This document shows positions 23,060 to 34,282 of a DNA stretch of 64,000 bases, in pieces. Location of the stretch: positions 3,848,934 through 3,912,933 of the forward strand of contig BCIA01000001.1 in NCBI GenBank assembly GCA_001599815.1. Direction: 5' to 3'. A program made the position numbers and the translations under genes. The stretch is from Furcasterigmium furcatum. Taxonomy: Eukaryota; Ascomycota; Sordariomycetes; Glomerellales; Plectosphaerellaceae. Under the pieces are notes generated by a model, which was not told where the DNA came from, made no database searches, and saw only the letters and a program-made list of their open reading frames with translations. Numbering within the stretch: position 1 is the first letter of the stretch; every line of letters starts with the position of its first letter.

Positions 23060-23837
23060 CTACTTGGACGTTGCCTTGACGGGGTCGATCTCGATGCCGT
23101 ACTTCTCGAGCAGGCGCTCGCGTCTCCTCTCTTCGTAGCCGGGCGGTTGGATGCCTGCAGGGTGTCAGCTGTTGCGCAGAGAGTAAGCGTATGTATCCGC
23201 GGGTGAACAAACCTCGTCCCTCGCCAATCTCTGCAATCGTCTCCTCCATCGGTCGCCGCCTGTTGGCGCGCAGCCTCATCTTCCTGTCGAACTCCTCTTC
23301 CTCCGGACGGTCGGTCCAGCCGCGGAGTCGGCTGCCGGTGGCGTCGAAGAGGCCCATGGTGACGGCAGTGATGGCACCGGCGCGGAGAACAAAGGGCATC
23401 TTCTTGCCTGTAGCAGTGTCAGTCTGATTGCCAGTGTATCCATCGTGGTATGTGGTTGGACGAACGGGTCGTGCCGACGATGGCACCGGCAAGGAAACCA
23501 CCGAGGGCCGCGTTGTACGCATCATCCGTCTTCCTGAGGTTGGAGGCGGCCGCCTTGGTGAAGCTATAGGCACCACCGGCAAGGGCTAGAAAAACATGGT
23601 CAGCAATGATCTCTCGGAGCCTGGCCGGGGAGCCAGCGCCAATTGAAGGGTTTCCGTACCCAGGCTGACAATTATGCCGCCGTTGCGGGTGAAGACGGCC
23701 ATGGCGCCGACGTTGGACTTGTGCAGGGCAGTCCTGAGCGAGGCGATCAGAAAGCCGGCAGTGCCGGTGAAGGCCGTGCCCCTCATGGCCGCGTTGACGG
23801 CATCCTGCGGGTGGTAGTCGTGATCGTCGCCGGCCAT
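23060..23837 (-). CDS. NADH:ubiquinone oxidoreductase 21.3 kDa subunit (NDUFA11-like, TIM17 family)
   Basis: Exons are 23837-23660, 23585-23466, 23407-23213 and 23154-23060, giving 195 aa with all phases consistent. The protein starts MAGDDHDYHPQDA and has three to four Gly/Ala-rich membrane helices of the TIM17/TIM22 fold (TAFTGTAGFLIASL, AALGGFLAGAIVG, RAGAITAVTMGLFDATG). Its tail contains RRRPMEETIAEIGEGRG and PPGYEERRRERL, which match from memory the fungal 21.3 kDa subunit of complex I. It sits in the mitochondrial inner membrane as an accessory subunit of the proton-pumping arm. The second donor is GTTCGT, a weak form, but phase and sequence support it. A true TIM17-type translocase is less likely because of the C-terminal extension. 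Confidence 0.88.
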
Positions 23838-25502
23838 GGTGGGTGGTCGCGTCGTGGAGGCGGGATGGTTGTCTGGAGCAATGGCAAGGAAAAGGCAGAG
23901 AGCCGTGGTCCGGGAACTGAAGGTTTGAGGTCCAATTGGGCGTCGGTCATTGGTTGGCGGGGATTGGGGTATCACGTGACTCGAGGCACATTTGTCGGTG
24001 AGGGGCCAATGGTATCTCCTTCAAAGGTCAAGGTGTGTGATAGGCTCAAGACGCAGATACGTATCGCATTTTCTGTCCACATCTCGCCGTATTACACTTC
24101 TTTGGACGTCTGGTTCCTCATTATTACCCAATCATTTCCGCCCAGCTGCTCTTTGACGTTGCCATCCAGTCGTCTCCTCACCGAAACCAACACATCTCTG
24201 ATGGAATGACTAATCCCTCATGAAGTGGCGTCCTGGCCCGTGCAGGAGCTCCCCTCCGTCGAGGATGCTGATTGGACGCCTCGCGGTGGCTGCTGAGCTG
24301 CGCGAGGCTACGTCAGCTGGACTCGTCACAGTGCATGCAGCAGGTGCCGCCCATAGTTTTGTCAGGTGTATCGTGCTGCTGGACCGTTTGCCTCCCATAT
24401 TGCTGGCATATCCCCTCCATTTTACGACCATCCCTTCTTCCATCTCGGACGATGGGTGTTTGTCTGGGTATTGCTCATCGCTTTCTGTAAAAAGACCGGT
24501 TCGCCTTAGACTGCGGTATCTTCCCTGTCTGCACCCTACCGCCTAGAAACCCCCCGATCGATCGTCATCGCTTGCTCTCTCCAGTCGTCCTTTGCACAGA
24601 GTAGAGGATAGGTGTCCTTGTCAGTGCCAGAAAAGCCACGTCTCTTTGGGATCAGGATGATTGGGACACGACTGACGTTTGCACGCAGCTTCTCGCCATC
24701 ACGTCACCGATCTCCCACCCCGCATACGACCGAGAATATCGAACTACAACAATCATCGTGCCCGCGGAGACCTGGATCTCGCAGCGTGAATATTGCTCCC
24801 CGACCGGTGTCTTCTTCAGACATTGCATAGCTGTTGTTCTCTGCCCGCTTCTGGCTCAGCCGAACCTGGTGTCTTTGTACGTGGCTTGCAGTCCGTGTTC
24901 ACACCTGCGAAGGGGTCGACTACCGTCTTCAGAGGTCTTGGGCCTGGTTCTCCAAAGGAAACGACTTTTGTTTGGGGGGCCGCGGACCTGAGTGGAAGGT
25001 CTATATCTGGCTCCGAGAGACCCGATACCTTCCCGGTTCGACAACCTGCGCGGACCCGCGTCCTTCCCCGACTCACCAAGTGAACGGACCCGCGTCCTTC
25101 CTTTCTAGGAACAGTTGATCAGAGAGGCCTTATTTACTTGAAAACTTGGGCCGCGAGGTGTCATCTTCTGCCACAACCTCTCCCCTCCCTTTCTCACCGG
25201 CCTCCGAGTCAACCATCGTCAAGGGCTGTCCACTCGACGTGCCCCAGTCCGGCTGCCCCGACTCTTCGAATCCTACCGCTACCTAGGTCCTCATCCTCTC
25301 GTTGAGGGACGCACATCGTCACCCGTCCCTGCGAATCTCCCGAGAGGGGGGCGCAGACTCTCCCGTGAGTCCTATCGGCGCATTATATCCATGTCTCAGG
25401 ACTCGAAGGCTCCTTCTGCGCAGAGGCATCCATGCTTCGTCGAGGCGAAGATTCAGTGCTAACTCACCTCCTTACAGATTAAGCACCGCCATCTGAGCCA
25501 AG
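23838..25502. other. 1.67 kb divergent promoter region
   Basis: This stretch lies between the starts of the complex I subunit gene (minus) and the UBP2-like gene (plus). It likely includes a long UBP2 leader with several short upstream ORFs (for example 24793-25083). A 17-nt direct repeat (CGGACCCGCGTCCTTCC) occurs at 25051-25067 and 25085-25101. I call no gene. Confidence 0.5.
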
Positions 25503-28500
25503 ATGGCATCTTCACCTCCAAACCTCCCAGGTAAGACCAGGAACTCCCGGCAACTAGCCGAACGGCTTGGTGAACCTGGCTGACCATGAAGCAGGCCGCC
25601 TTGCCCCACGCTGGGTCGAAGATCTCACAGCCAGTTTCATCCCGGAAGTTGACTCTGTCATTTCCTCGTCCGTCAAGGCGCGCCTTTCTGAGTGCGGCCG
25701 CTATGGACCTCATCGCCACGACCTTGCCATCGTCGCAAACCAGACCACCTTGGAAGGCATCACTCCCGCTGTCCTGTCGCTTGTTTGCCGTGGCTGTGAT
25801 CATCACTTCGTGGTGGAGATTCAGTGGCAGCCTGAGTCGACCTTGCAACCTTGCAATCATGGCCTTGCCAACTACTCTCCGAGCATATCCGGGCTCCCCG
25901 CTGAATATACATCTCAGCTGATGCATCATCTTATCAAGACGGGCAGCTGGGATGATGAGCAGTGTCAGCAGAAACGGAGCCCCAGATATCCTTTGATCGG
26001 CAGGGTCGAGTTCGCGTGTTCTCAACCGCGGTGTGCGCTGCAGGTTTCCCTCGAGATCAGCGAGCCTCGACTCGCCCTCAAATGGCTCCAACTTCTCAAC
26101 GACCCCGGTCGAATGAAACGCAACCTCGTGGAAGCGCGCAACAAGGACCCCGACCGATACGCTTCAACTCCAGAGGAGACCGTGGGTGCTGCGTTCAAGG
26201 TGCTCAGTACCTATCTCCGGAACCTCCTCGCAGACCCCGAGCTCAGGAAGATTTCAAGACGCAACAAGCGATTCCAGATAGTGTTCGGCACAGAACTGCT
26301 ACCCCTCTTCCACGCCGTGGGATATACCGAGGAGACCGCCGACAATAATGGCGTCCCCGAAGACTTCTTGGTTCCTCAACCCCTCGAACCTGCTCAGCAG
26401 GACTCTCCAATTCCGCTCGACTATCTCCGGGCTTACATCGACAACCTGCAAGTCGAAGTTTCGAACCATGTTCCTGGTACAGCCCTGTCGGAAGCCTTCA
26501 ATGCAGTTCCTCGCCTCCTTAGGGAGCTTCACTGCCAGGGATATCCCACGTCTCTGCTGAGTTCTAGAATCCTCTCCGATGACAAAGACTTCCTCACACT
26601 TGGCGTCCTGCCATCGATGCACGAGACGTTGATTCACTTTGGGTTCCGAGCCCAAGTGGCAACCTGGCCCGAGAAAAAGGTTGAGTACGTTGAGGCCTTC
26701 GCCCAAGCATCAACGCAGCTTGGTAACAACGACTTGCTGGAGCAAGCTGGGAAAGACATGTCATTACTCTCAGCGGAGGAGGACAATGCTGGAAGGCCCG
26801 AGGCGTCGCAAGACCATGGAGCCATATGGTCCGCCGCTGCCTACTTCGGTCTTTCCAATCCCTCTGAGGGGCCTGATTACCGCCTTGTCGCCAGCTTCAA
26901 AGAAAAGCAAGCCGAAGACCCTTCCAGCGCCGAATCGCATCTGCGAGCTCTCGTTAAGCACAGGGACTCCCGGCGCCTACATGAACTCCTAGCCGGCAGA
27001 ATGTCTGTCGACACAGCAATGGAGATCCTTGGCCTTCCCAAAGGGCAGGTGGCGGCTGACGAATTTGTCAAGTCGTATGCGGACGTAGCCGTAAGTGGAA
27101 GCACCCAGCTCTGTCAGTGCTCACAAGAATTAATTTGCTGACCATGGCCTTAGATGACAAACCCTCCCGATAACCGCCAGCCAGTCGATGCGGCGTGGAT
27201 AAGCGAGGTCGTCGAGGCCTTGGATATCATTGCATTGCAGCGAGGAAGCAATGAACTCGTGGCCAAGTCAATCGAGATCGGCGGTAGTGCAACGCTGGCA
27301 GAGCCAACAAAACCACGGCTAGACATCCCCGTAGGCTTGGACAACATCGGCAATACCTGCTATCTCAACAGCTGCCTGCAGCTGCTCTACTCTGTTCGGC
27401 CTGTCAGAGACTTCATGCTCCACGGCTCCGACCGCATGATCGACTTGGCCGCCGACGATACATCGACACGCCGAATTGGCAGCGGCAAGGACACTGTGAG
27501 CGTGGTTGAGGCATGTCTTGGCCAACTATTTACGCGCGAGATTATGCAGCTTTACCTGCAGCTCAACTCGACACAGGCCCCGTTCATCAAGCCATCACAG
27601 CGCCTCGCTGAGGCAGCCCTGGTCTCGGCCGGGGCTGTCACGCAAGAACTTGAGAAGAAACACACCCAGGCGCCCAATACGCAGCAGAACACGGACACCG
27701 ATCAGTCTGCTGTTCCTCCAGTTCCGCCGCGGCGACCGTCCGACAGCGATATTCGTGTCGAACACGTCGACTTCCCGGAGGATGTGGACATGATCAATGT
27801 CTCTGTTGATGCCGTGTCGGAGACCGCCAGCGATGTTAGCTCCAAGACTCTCGTCGAAGACACCGTGGAGGTTGTCAAGTCCGTCGACGCGAAGCCACTC
27901 GCCAAGCACGACACAGCCGCAACCGAGGTCCCTCCACCGACCTCAGAGGATGTTGAGATGACAGACACCGCGGATGTCACCCTTAATGCCCTCGATCCCC
28001 CAGCTCGCATGAAAGCCGTCCTGGACGCTTGCTCCCGCATGAGGACCCGCGAGTCAGGCACCGACCAACAAGACGTGGAAGAGACGATGGGTTCCATGCT
28101 CAACCTCATACAGTTCGCCATCAAACCACACGAGGTCAGAGACGATGGCGTCCAGAATGACTTGATCACAGACCTCTTCTATCTCAAGCGCAGGTACTAC
28201 TCCAGAAAGGAAAACGAGCAGGACTTCCGCTGCACCGAGACGAGTATCGATCGTTCCATCGTGGCATACCCCGCCGAAAAGGGGTCTTGCACGATCTACG
28301 AGGCTCTCGGCCGTGGTCTGGATATCGAAACTCTGGACGGCGGACAACAACGATTCAGTACCTTGGCAGAGCTGCCTCCCGTGCTGTTTATTCACATTCA
28401 GCGAACCAAGACAAGCGGCGCCAAGAACTCGAATCCCGTCGTGGTTGAGGAGATGCTGTATCTTGACAGGTTCATGGATACCGACCCCAACTCTGAACTC

Positions 28501-29271
28501 ATGGAGCTTCGTAAATGCGGCTGGCAGCTCCAAGATCGCCTGGACAAGTTTGCTGCCCACGCGCCCCAAGAGAAGCCTGTCAAAGGGCCCGTGAACAAGC
28601 CATCCGCTGCCACCCTGGCCGAGGAAGCCATGGCGGATGGCGAGGTGACGCAGTCACTCTTGGCCGATATGCCCGCGGCCAATCTCCAGCTCTCGTCCGA
28701 TACCTTCAGCTTCGACCTGCCAACCCCTCCCCCCGAACCGCTTGTGCCCGAAGAGGCCGAGGTTGAGACCTTGTCAGTGGACGGGTTGCCCACGATGGCC
28801 AAGGTTCAAGAGATGAGCGAGCAGTTGCTCCAAGAGAACAGGGATGCGATGGGGCGCCTCTACGCCGAAAACAAAAAAGAAGCGTATCGCCTGCACGCCG
28901 TCATCTGTCACAGCGGAGGACTGAATGCTGGCCATTACTGGGTGTGGATTTATGATGGCAGAGCCACTACGTGGCGCAAGTACAACGACTCGATGGTTAC
29001 CGCCGAGCCCAACTCCAAGAGAGTCTTCGATACGCTCAATCAGGGAGATGCGCCGTACTTCCTCTGCTACGTCCGCGACGACGTCAGAGACGAGTACGTG
29101 AGCATCCCCGAGCGCAATGCCGAGGTGACGGAACCGACGATCGACGCCGATAATGGTGTTGAAGTAACCGAGATCCGCCTCGCACCTTTCGAGGGGGCCG
29201 TGGCTCGCCAGAACACCCCGCTGGATAGAGTGACTGATCAGCCGCCGCCCTACGAGACAGGAGAGAACTAG
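25503..29271 (+). CDS. Ubiquitin carboxyl-terminal hydrolase, UBP2-like
   Basis: Exons are 25503-25530, 25595-27090 and 27154-29271, encoding 1213 aa, near the size of yeast Ubp2. The N-terminal half (to about 500) is a helical UBP2-type extension with a Cys/His pair region (CRGCDHHF). The USP catalytic domain begins at about residue 569. The Cys box is GLDNIGNTCYLNSCLQ (nucleophile C577) and the His box GGLNAGHYWVW (H1102) is followed by YNDSM. A Ser/Thr/Asp-rich insert of about 200 residues interrupts the domain after the Cys box, as is common in this branch (UBP2/USP25/USP28). It removes ubiquitin from substrates; yeast Ubp2 works with Rsp5. The first exon is only 28 nt. The TAG stop at 29269-29271 is followed directly by an ATG in the same frame. 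Confidence 0.92.
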
Positions 29272-29922
29272 ATGGGCTCCCTTGCCGAATTGGAGGTTGC
29301 AGGTAGGCTGCGAGATGCGCGGCATAACTCTGTCTCAGGAGGCGCTAATGGTCCTCAGGCTCGTGAGCGATACGATTCCGATATCGAGAACGAGCGGATG
29401 GTCTTGGGTGCCCTGAACGAGTTCATGGTCGGCGAAAAGCGCGCGTTGCCCGGAGATGCAATGAACGAGCAATCCTGCAAGAAGCAGAGGACGGACTCGG
29501 CAGTCTGGGACAGCGTGCTGGAGTCCGACGATGACGATTTTGCCTTGCCATTCATCGATGTGGATGATGAGGAGATGGGCGATGAGGATACGGACGAGGA
29601 CTGTGCTGAGGCCATGGAGGGCGGTCTTGCTCATCACTTCCCTGGCCTTTACCGCTTCCGAACGCAGAAGCCATGGCACAGATTTCGTCGTTTCAAGGAA
29701 GGTTTTCTCGTCCAGCGTTTGACTTGCGGCCTTCCTTCATATCCCGGCGACATTCGCGAGAGGCGTGTACTTCAGGTGTATCGTTACGACTGGCCGACAC
29801 TCCAGGTTTCGCGGGTGTCATTTTCCCAGTACTGGTTTGGCACCAGGCAGTATTCTCAGGAGGCATTGGAGGGCCGCGTTGCTAACCTCGTGAGACGTGG
29901 CATGCGGCTTGCACAGGAATGA
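29272..29922 (+). CDS. Downstream ORF in frame with UBP2, unknown protein
   Basis: This is a 216-aa open frame whose ATG begins at the base after the UBP2 TAG, in the same frame. The product has an acidic stretch (about residues 85-108, SDDDDFALPF through EEMGDEDTDED). A mixed C-terminal region follows with many aromatic and basic residues (YRFRTQKPWHRFRRFKEGF, QVYRYDWPTLQ, FSQYWFGTRQ) that looks like a folded domain. I do not recognise a family. It could be a separate gene with its promoter inside UBP2, a second cistron, a C-terminal extension reached by stop readthrough, or a wrong base in the stop codon. I found no intron that removes the TAG and keeps frame. The protein-like composition is the reason to call it. 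Confidence 0.5.
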   Translation: MGSLAELEVAGRLRDARHNSVSGGANGPQARERYDSDIENERMVLGALNEFMVGEKRALPGDAMNEQSCKKQRTDSAVWDSVLESDDDDFALPFIDVDDEEMGDEDTDEDCAEAMEGGLAHHFPGLYRFRTQKPWHRFRRFKEGFLVQRLTCGLPSYPGDIRERRVLQVYRYDWPTLQVSRVSFSQYWFGTRQYSQEALEGRVANLVRRGMRLAQE

Positions 29923-31739
29923 GCCTCATGGAGGAGCACCAGCTACGATGAGGCGACGTCGGACGGCACCACCGCGGATGGGGCACATCTTTTATGTTTT
30001 GCTTTTCTCTGTCGATAAAGTGTTTGAGTATACCCAGAATTCCGCATGGCACGAACAGGCATGGCATTGCGAGCGGTCATCTTTTTGCTTCCCGCAGGAG
30101 GGAGGCTTGCAGGGACGGGTTGCATTGGCTTTGCCCCCTGGGCTGGAGGAGACGCAACCAGGCAAATGATTGCACGCGCAGAACCGGCCCTTTGGGCCTT
30201 TAGACAAATGTTGAGAGTATTGTAGAATTGGCTGTCCTGTCCTGCTCGTGATGAAATAATGCATACTGATGTGAGAATGGAACGAACCCTACCATTCTCA
30301 GAGTCATAACCGGCCGTCAGTCGTCAAGTCCCCCCGGTGTTCAAACGCCATGGAGGGGATGGATGTGTAGGAGATGTAGATAGATGAGATACCCAAAGTG
30401 CAGAAGGCCTCCTCCCCGTATTCTCCCCTGATGAGTTTAGCCGGACGCCCGTCGGGGGGTTCGATGGCCGAGGTCCCCGTGGTCCCGGTGCCATGTTGCT
30501 GGCCTGGTGCAGATGGTTGTACAGATGGAGAGACGTCGTCGTTTGCGTCTTCCTCCGCCAGGCGCTCAGTAATCCCTCATGACGCCGCGCTCGCCCTCGT
30601 CGCCCTCCTGGACGGGGATGGGCTGAGGAGGCTGCGGCGTGGCGGGTTTGTGGATTGGGTACTCTGGCCAGGCCATGGTTGCTGCGGCTTGGTGAGAGGC
30701 GTGCGATGTGGAAGTCTTTCGATGTATTCGAACGGGAGCGTGGAGGTGTCTCCGATCGTAGGGAGGAAGAGGTGCAGGTGGAGCGGGCGAGGATCAATGT
30801 GGCAGATGATGATCTGACTGTTCCTTATATGCTCGCGTGCGTGTCGAGATGGGCTGTTTGTCGTCTTACGGGCACTTATAAGAAGCCTGTGATATCGATG
30901 AGGGGAAGGTCTCGACTCTCTGGTTACCTCTTTCAGCGGCGGAGAGGAGGAGGGTATTATTATATCTGGCCCCCATATGCCTGCGACCTCCCGGTCCTTC
31001 ATCATGTGCTACCCCCAACATCAATCGGATGAGACACCCTTCTGGCCCCGTCCGCAACGGATGGGGGGCGAGCCCTTCGTCGCCCGTGCCCCCGGTCTAT
31101 CGATCTGCGACGGGTTGACGTCAGGTCATTCGCTGCTCTACGGCGAAGCTTTGATAGGCCCGAAGGCTTTTTTCGGGGAGGGGACTCTGCCAATCTACGT
31201 GGAGTGCCGCCCTATCTTCTGTCTGGCGTGGATGGGTGGCGATCTGGGGGGGAGGAGATTGGGGAAGGGAGCGTGGTGGTGGTGTGCTGTCACTCTCGGA
31301 AAAGGGGGTACCGGCGACAGGTGCCAGAACCAACGGCTCTAGATGTAGTCTCGCCTGCGATAGTCGGATATCAGCATCTCTGGCGAGGCTCTAAGCGGTG
31401 CTCGTCCTGTCTCGGCGAGAGACCCCGAGCTGCCGAGCTGCCGAACTGTTCCAGATCTCAGGGGGCCTTCGTTGAAATGTTTCGAAACATTCAGATGTTT
31501 ATCGAGGCATGAATCCTTGGCTACTGGCTTGAAGCACCCGAGCACGGCGCACAGTCCTTCAGGGACACTCGGTCACTCATCAAGTCAACAGCAGACACAG
31601 CTCATAGGAAAAGAAACAAATATATCTCATGAATACCTATCTGTAGACAAACTCAAATGCACTGACCCTCGCCGCCATTACCACTTTCCCAGTCTCAAAC
31701 GCCGCTCACCCAAAACCAAAAGGTACCGGCCCGCGCCCC
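29923..31739. other. 1.8 kb convergent intergenic region
   Basis: This stretch lies between the end of the UBP2-associated ORF and the end of the phosphoketolase gene. Open frames such as 30324-30797 minus and 30577-31005 minus are Ser/Pro/Arg-rich and overlap each other, so I do not call them. A perfect 16-bp palindrome, AATGTTTCGAAACATT, sits at 31476-31491. Confidence 0.5.
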
Positions 31740-34282
31740 TCAGTTGCTGCTGCTGTATCCGTTCTCGCCGTTCCGGCCGTTGCGCCAGAGCCCGCTGCGG
31801 CTCCACTGCCAGTCCTTCAGGAACGGGGGGTCCAGGCCCGTGTCGAACGCCACGTTCTGGGCCTTGATCTGCTCGTTGCGCAGGGCCTCGCGCGCCGAGG
31901 CGCCGCTGTTATGCAGGTGCGGCATGCGGTCGATGGCGTCCATGGCGAGGCTGAAGCGGTCCGTCTGGTTCCGGATGGCCAGCTCGAGGGGCGTGTCGAT
32001 GTTGCCCTTCTCCTTGTACCCGCGCACGTGGAGGTTGTGCGAGCCGGGGCGCTTGTACGTGAGGCGGTGGACGAGCCAGGGGTAGCTGTGGAAGTTGAAT
32101 ATGACGGGCTTGTCGGCCGTGAAGAGCGCGGTCCACTCCTGGTCCGTGAGCCCGTGCGGGTGGTCGGTGTGGTGGATGAGCTTGAAGAGGTCCACGACGT
32201 TGACGCACCGGATCTTGAGATCGGGGAAGTAGTTCAGCAGGAGCTCGATGGCCGCAAGGGACTCGTGCGTGCTGACGTCGCCGCAGCTAGCCATCACGAC
32301 GTCGGGCTCCTCGCCCGCGTCCGTCGAGAACTGCGGCCAGATGCCGATGCCCTTGGTGCAGTGCTCGATGGCCTTGTCCATCGACAGGTACTGAAGGTGC
32401 TCCTGCTTGTCGGCGACAATGACGTTCACGTAGTTGGCGCTGGCGAAGCAGTGATCCATGACCGACAGGAGACAGTTGCCGTCAGGGGGCAGGTAGACGC
32501 GGACGACCTCGGGGGACTTGTTGACCACCATGTCGAGGAAGCCGGGATCTTGGTGCGTGAAACCGTTGTGGTCCTGGCGCCACACGACGGCCGTGAGAAG
32601 GATGTTGAGAGAGGCGATCTTGTGTCGCCACTCGACCTCCAGGCACTTCTCGATCCACTTGCAGTGCTGGTTGACCATGGAGCTCACGATGGGAACTGTG
32701 CGAGGTTAGCGCCCGTTCTCTGGGAAACACCATTAGAATAAGACCTACTGAATGGCTCATAGCTGTTGAGCATGCCGTGGCGACCGGTCAAGATGTAGCC
32801 CTCGAGCCAGCCTTCGCAGGTGTGCTCGGAGAGCATCTCCATCACGCGGCCCTCCATGGCCAGGTTTCCGCCGTTGTTGTCCTCTTCAAAGTACTCTCCC
32901 ATCCACACCTTCTTGCCGGCCTCGTACACCTTGCCGAGCTTGTTGGACTCGGTCTCGTCCGGGCCGAACAGCCTGAAACTGTTGGGGTTGGCCGCAACGA
33001 CGTCGCGGAGGTACTTGGACATGTTGGTCATGCTGGCGCCCATGGTCGCGCCCGACTTTTCAACCTGGATAGTGTAATCCTTAAAGTTGGGCAGACGCAG
33101 CGGCTTTCTCAAGATGCCGCCACCGTTGGCAATGGGGTTGGCACTCATGCGGCGGTCTCCCTTGGGGCAGAGCTCCTTGAGTTCGGGGAGGATGTGGCCA
33201 TCCTTGAACAGGCGCTCGGGCTGATAGCTGCGCATCCACTTCTCGAGGAGCTTGAGATGCTCGGGGTTCTTGGCCACGTCCGGGATGGGGACCTGATGGG
33301 CGCGCCAGTAGCCTTCGAGGAAGTTGTCGTCGACCTTCCGGGGTCCGGTCCAACCCTTGGGGCTTCGCAAGACGATCATGGGCCACCTTGGTCGGAAGGC
33401 CTTGCCGGTGTCGCGAGCCTGCTTCTGGAACTTGCGGATTTCGTTGACGCAGTGTTCCAGGGTTCCCGCCATGGCCTGGTGCATGGACTCGACCTCGTCG
33501 CCCTCGACGAAGTAGGGTTGCCAGCCGTAGCCGAGGAAGAGGTTCTCCAGCTCCTTGTGCGTGATACGGGCGAGCAGTGTAGGGTTGTTGATCTTGTAGC
33601 CGTTGAGATGAAGGACGGGCAGGACGGCACCATCGACCTTGGGGTTGAGGAACTTGGTGGAGTGCCAGGACGTTGCCATGGGACCGGTCTCTGCCTCACC
33701 ATCGCCAACCATGGTCAGCGCAATGAGGTTGGGGTTGTCGAAGACGGCGCCAAAGGCGTGCGAGATGGCGTAGCCGAGCTCGCCGCCCTCGTGAATTGAG
33801 CCCGGAGTTTCAGGGGTGGCATGTGAGCCAATGCCACCGGGGAATGAGAACTGCTTGAAGAACTTCTGCATGCCCTCGACATCCTCGGAGCAGTTGGGGA
33901 AGTACTCGGAATAGGCGCCCTCGAGGTAGGACTGGGAGAGGACGGCAGGGGCGCCATGACCGGGTCCGGAGATAAAGATGGAGTCGAGGTCGTGCTTCTT
34001 GATGAGGCGGTTGAAGTGCATCCAGGTGAAGATCTGACCTGGTGCGGAGCCGAAGTGGCCCAGGAGACGGAGCTTGAGGTGGTCCTTCTTCAGGGGTTCT
34101 CGGAGAAGCGGGTTCTCACGGAGGTAGATCATGCCGAGAGCGAGGTAGAGAGAGGCGTCGAAGAAGTCATTGTAGAGCTTGATCTCGTCCTTGGAGAGGG
34201 GCTTCTCCTTGATGGTTGACCTCGCAGGCCCGAAGGGGCTCAGCGAGTTTTCGGTTGAGTCGTGGCGTGTGGACTCTGCCAT
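31740..34282 (-). CDS. Xylulose 5-phosphate/fructose 6-phosphate phosphoketolase
   Basis: Exons are 34282-32749 and 32695-31740. The intron (GTAGGT donor, GCTAAC branch site, CAG acceptor) joins EPF to IPIVSSMVNQH in phase. The product is 829 aa, the normal size for the XFP family. It is a thiamine-diphosphate enzyme that splits xylulose 5-phosphate (or fructose 6-phosphate) with phosphate to acetyl phosphate and an aldose phosphate. Visible family motifs are FISGPGHGAPAVLSQSYLEG, SFPGGIGSHATPETPGS, the ThDP-binding GDGEAETGPMATSWHS and DHNGFTHQDPGF in the C-terminal half. There is no targeting signal, so it is likely cytosolic. It would work in a pentose catabolic bypass feeding acetyl units through acetate kinase or phosphotransacetylase. 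Neither partner gene is in this window. Confidence 0.96.

Noticed and set aside
29230..29302. Possible intron removing the UBP2 stop
   Set aside because: The candidate GTGACT to CAG span is 73 nt and would break the frame of the downstream ORF.
31909..33799. Long plus-strand frames of 276 and 340 codons
   Set aside because: They are antisense to the clear phosphoketolase coding sequence and are an effect of its GC-rich third positions.
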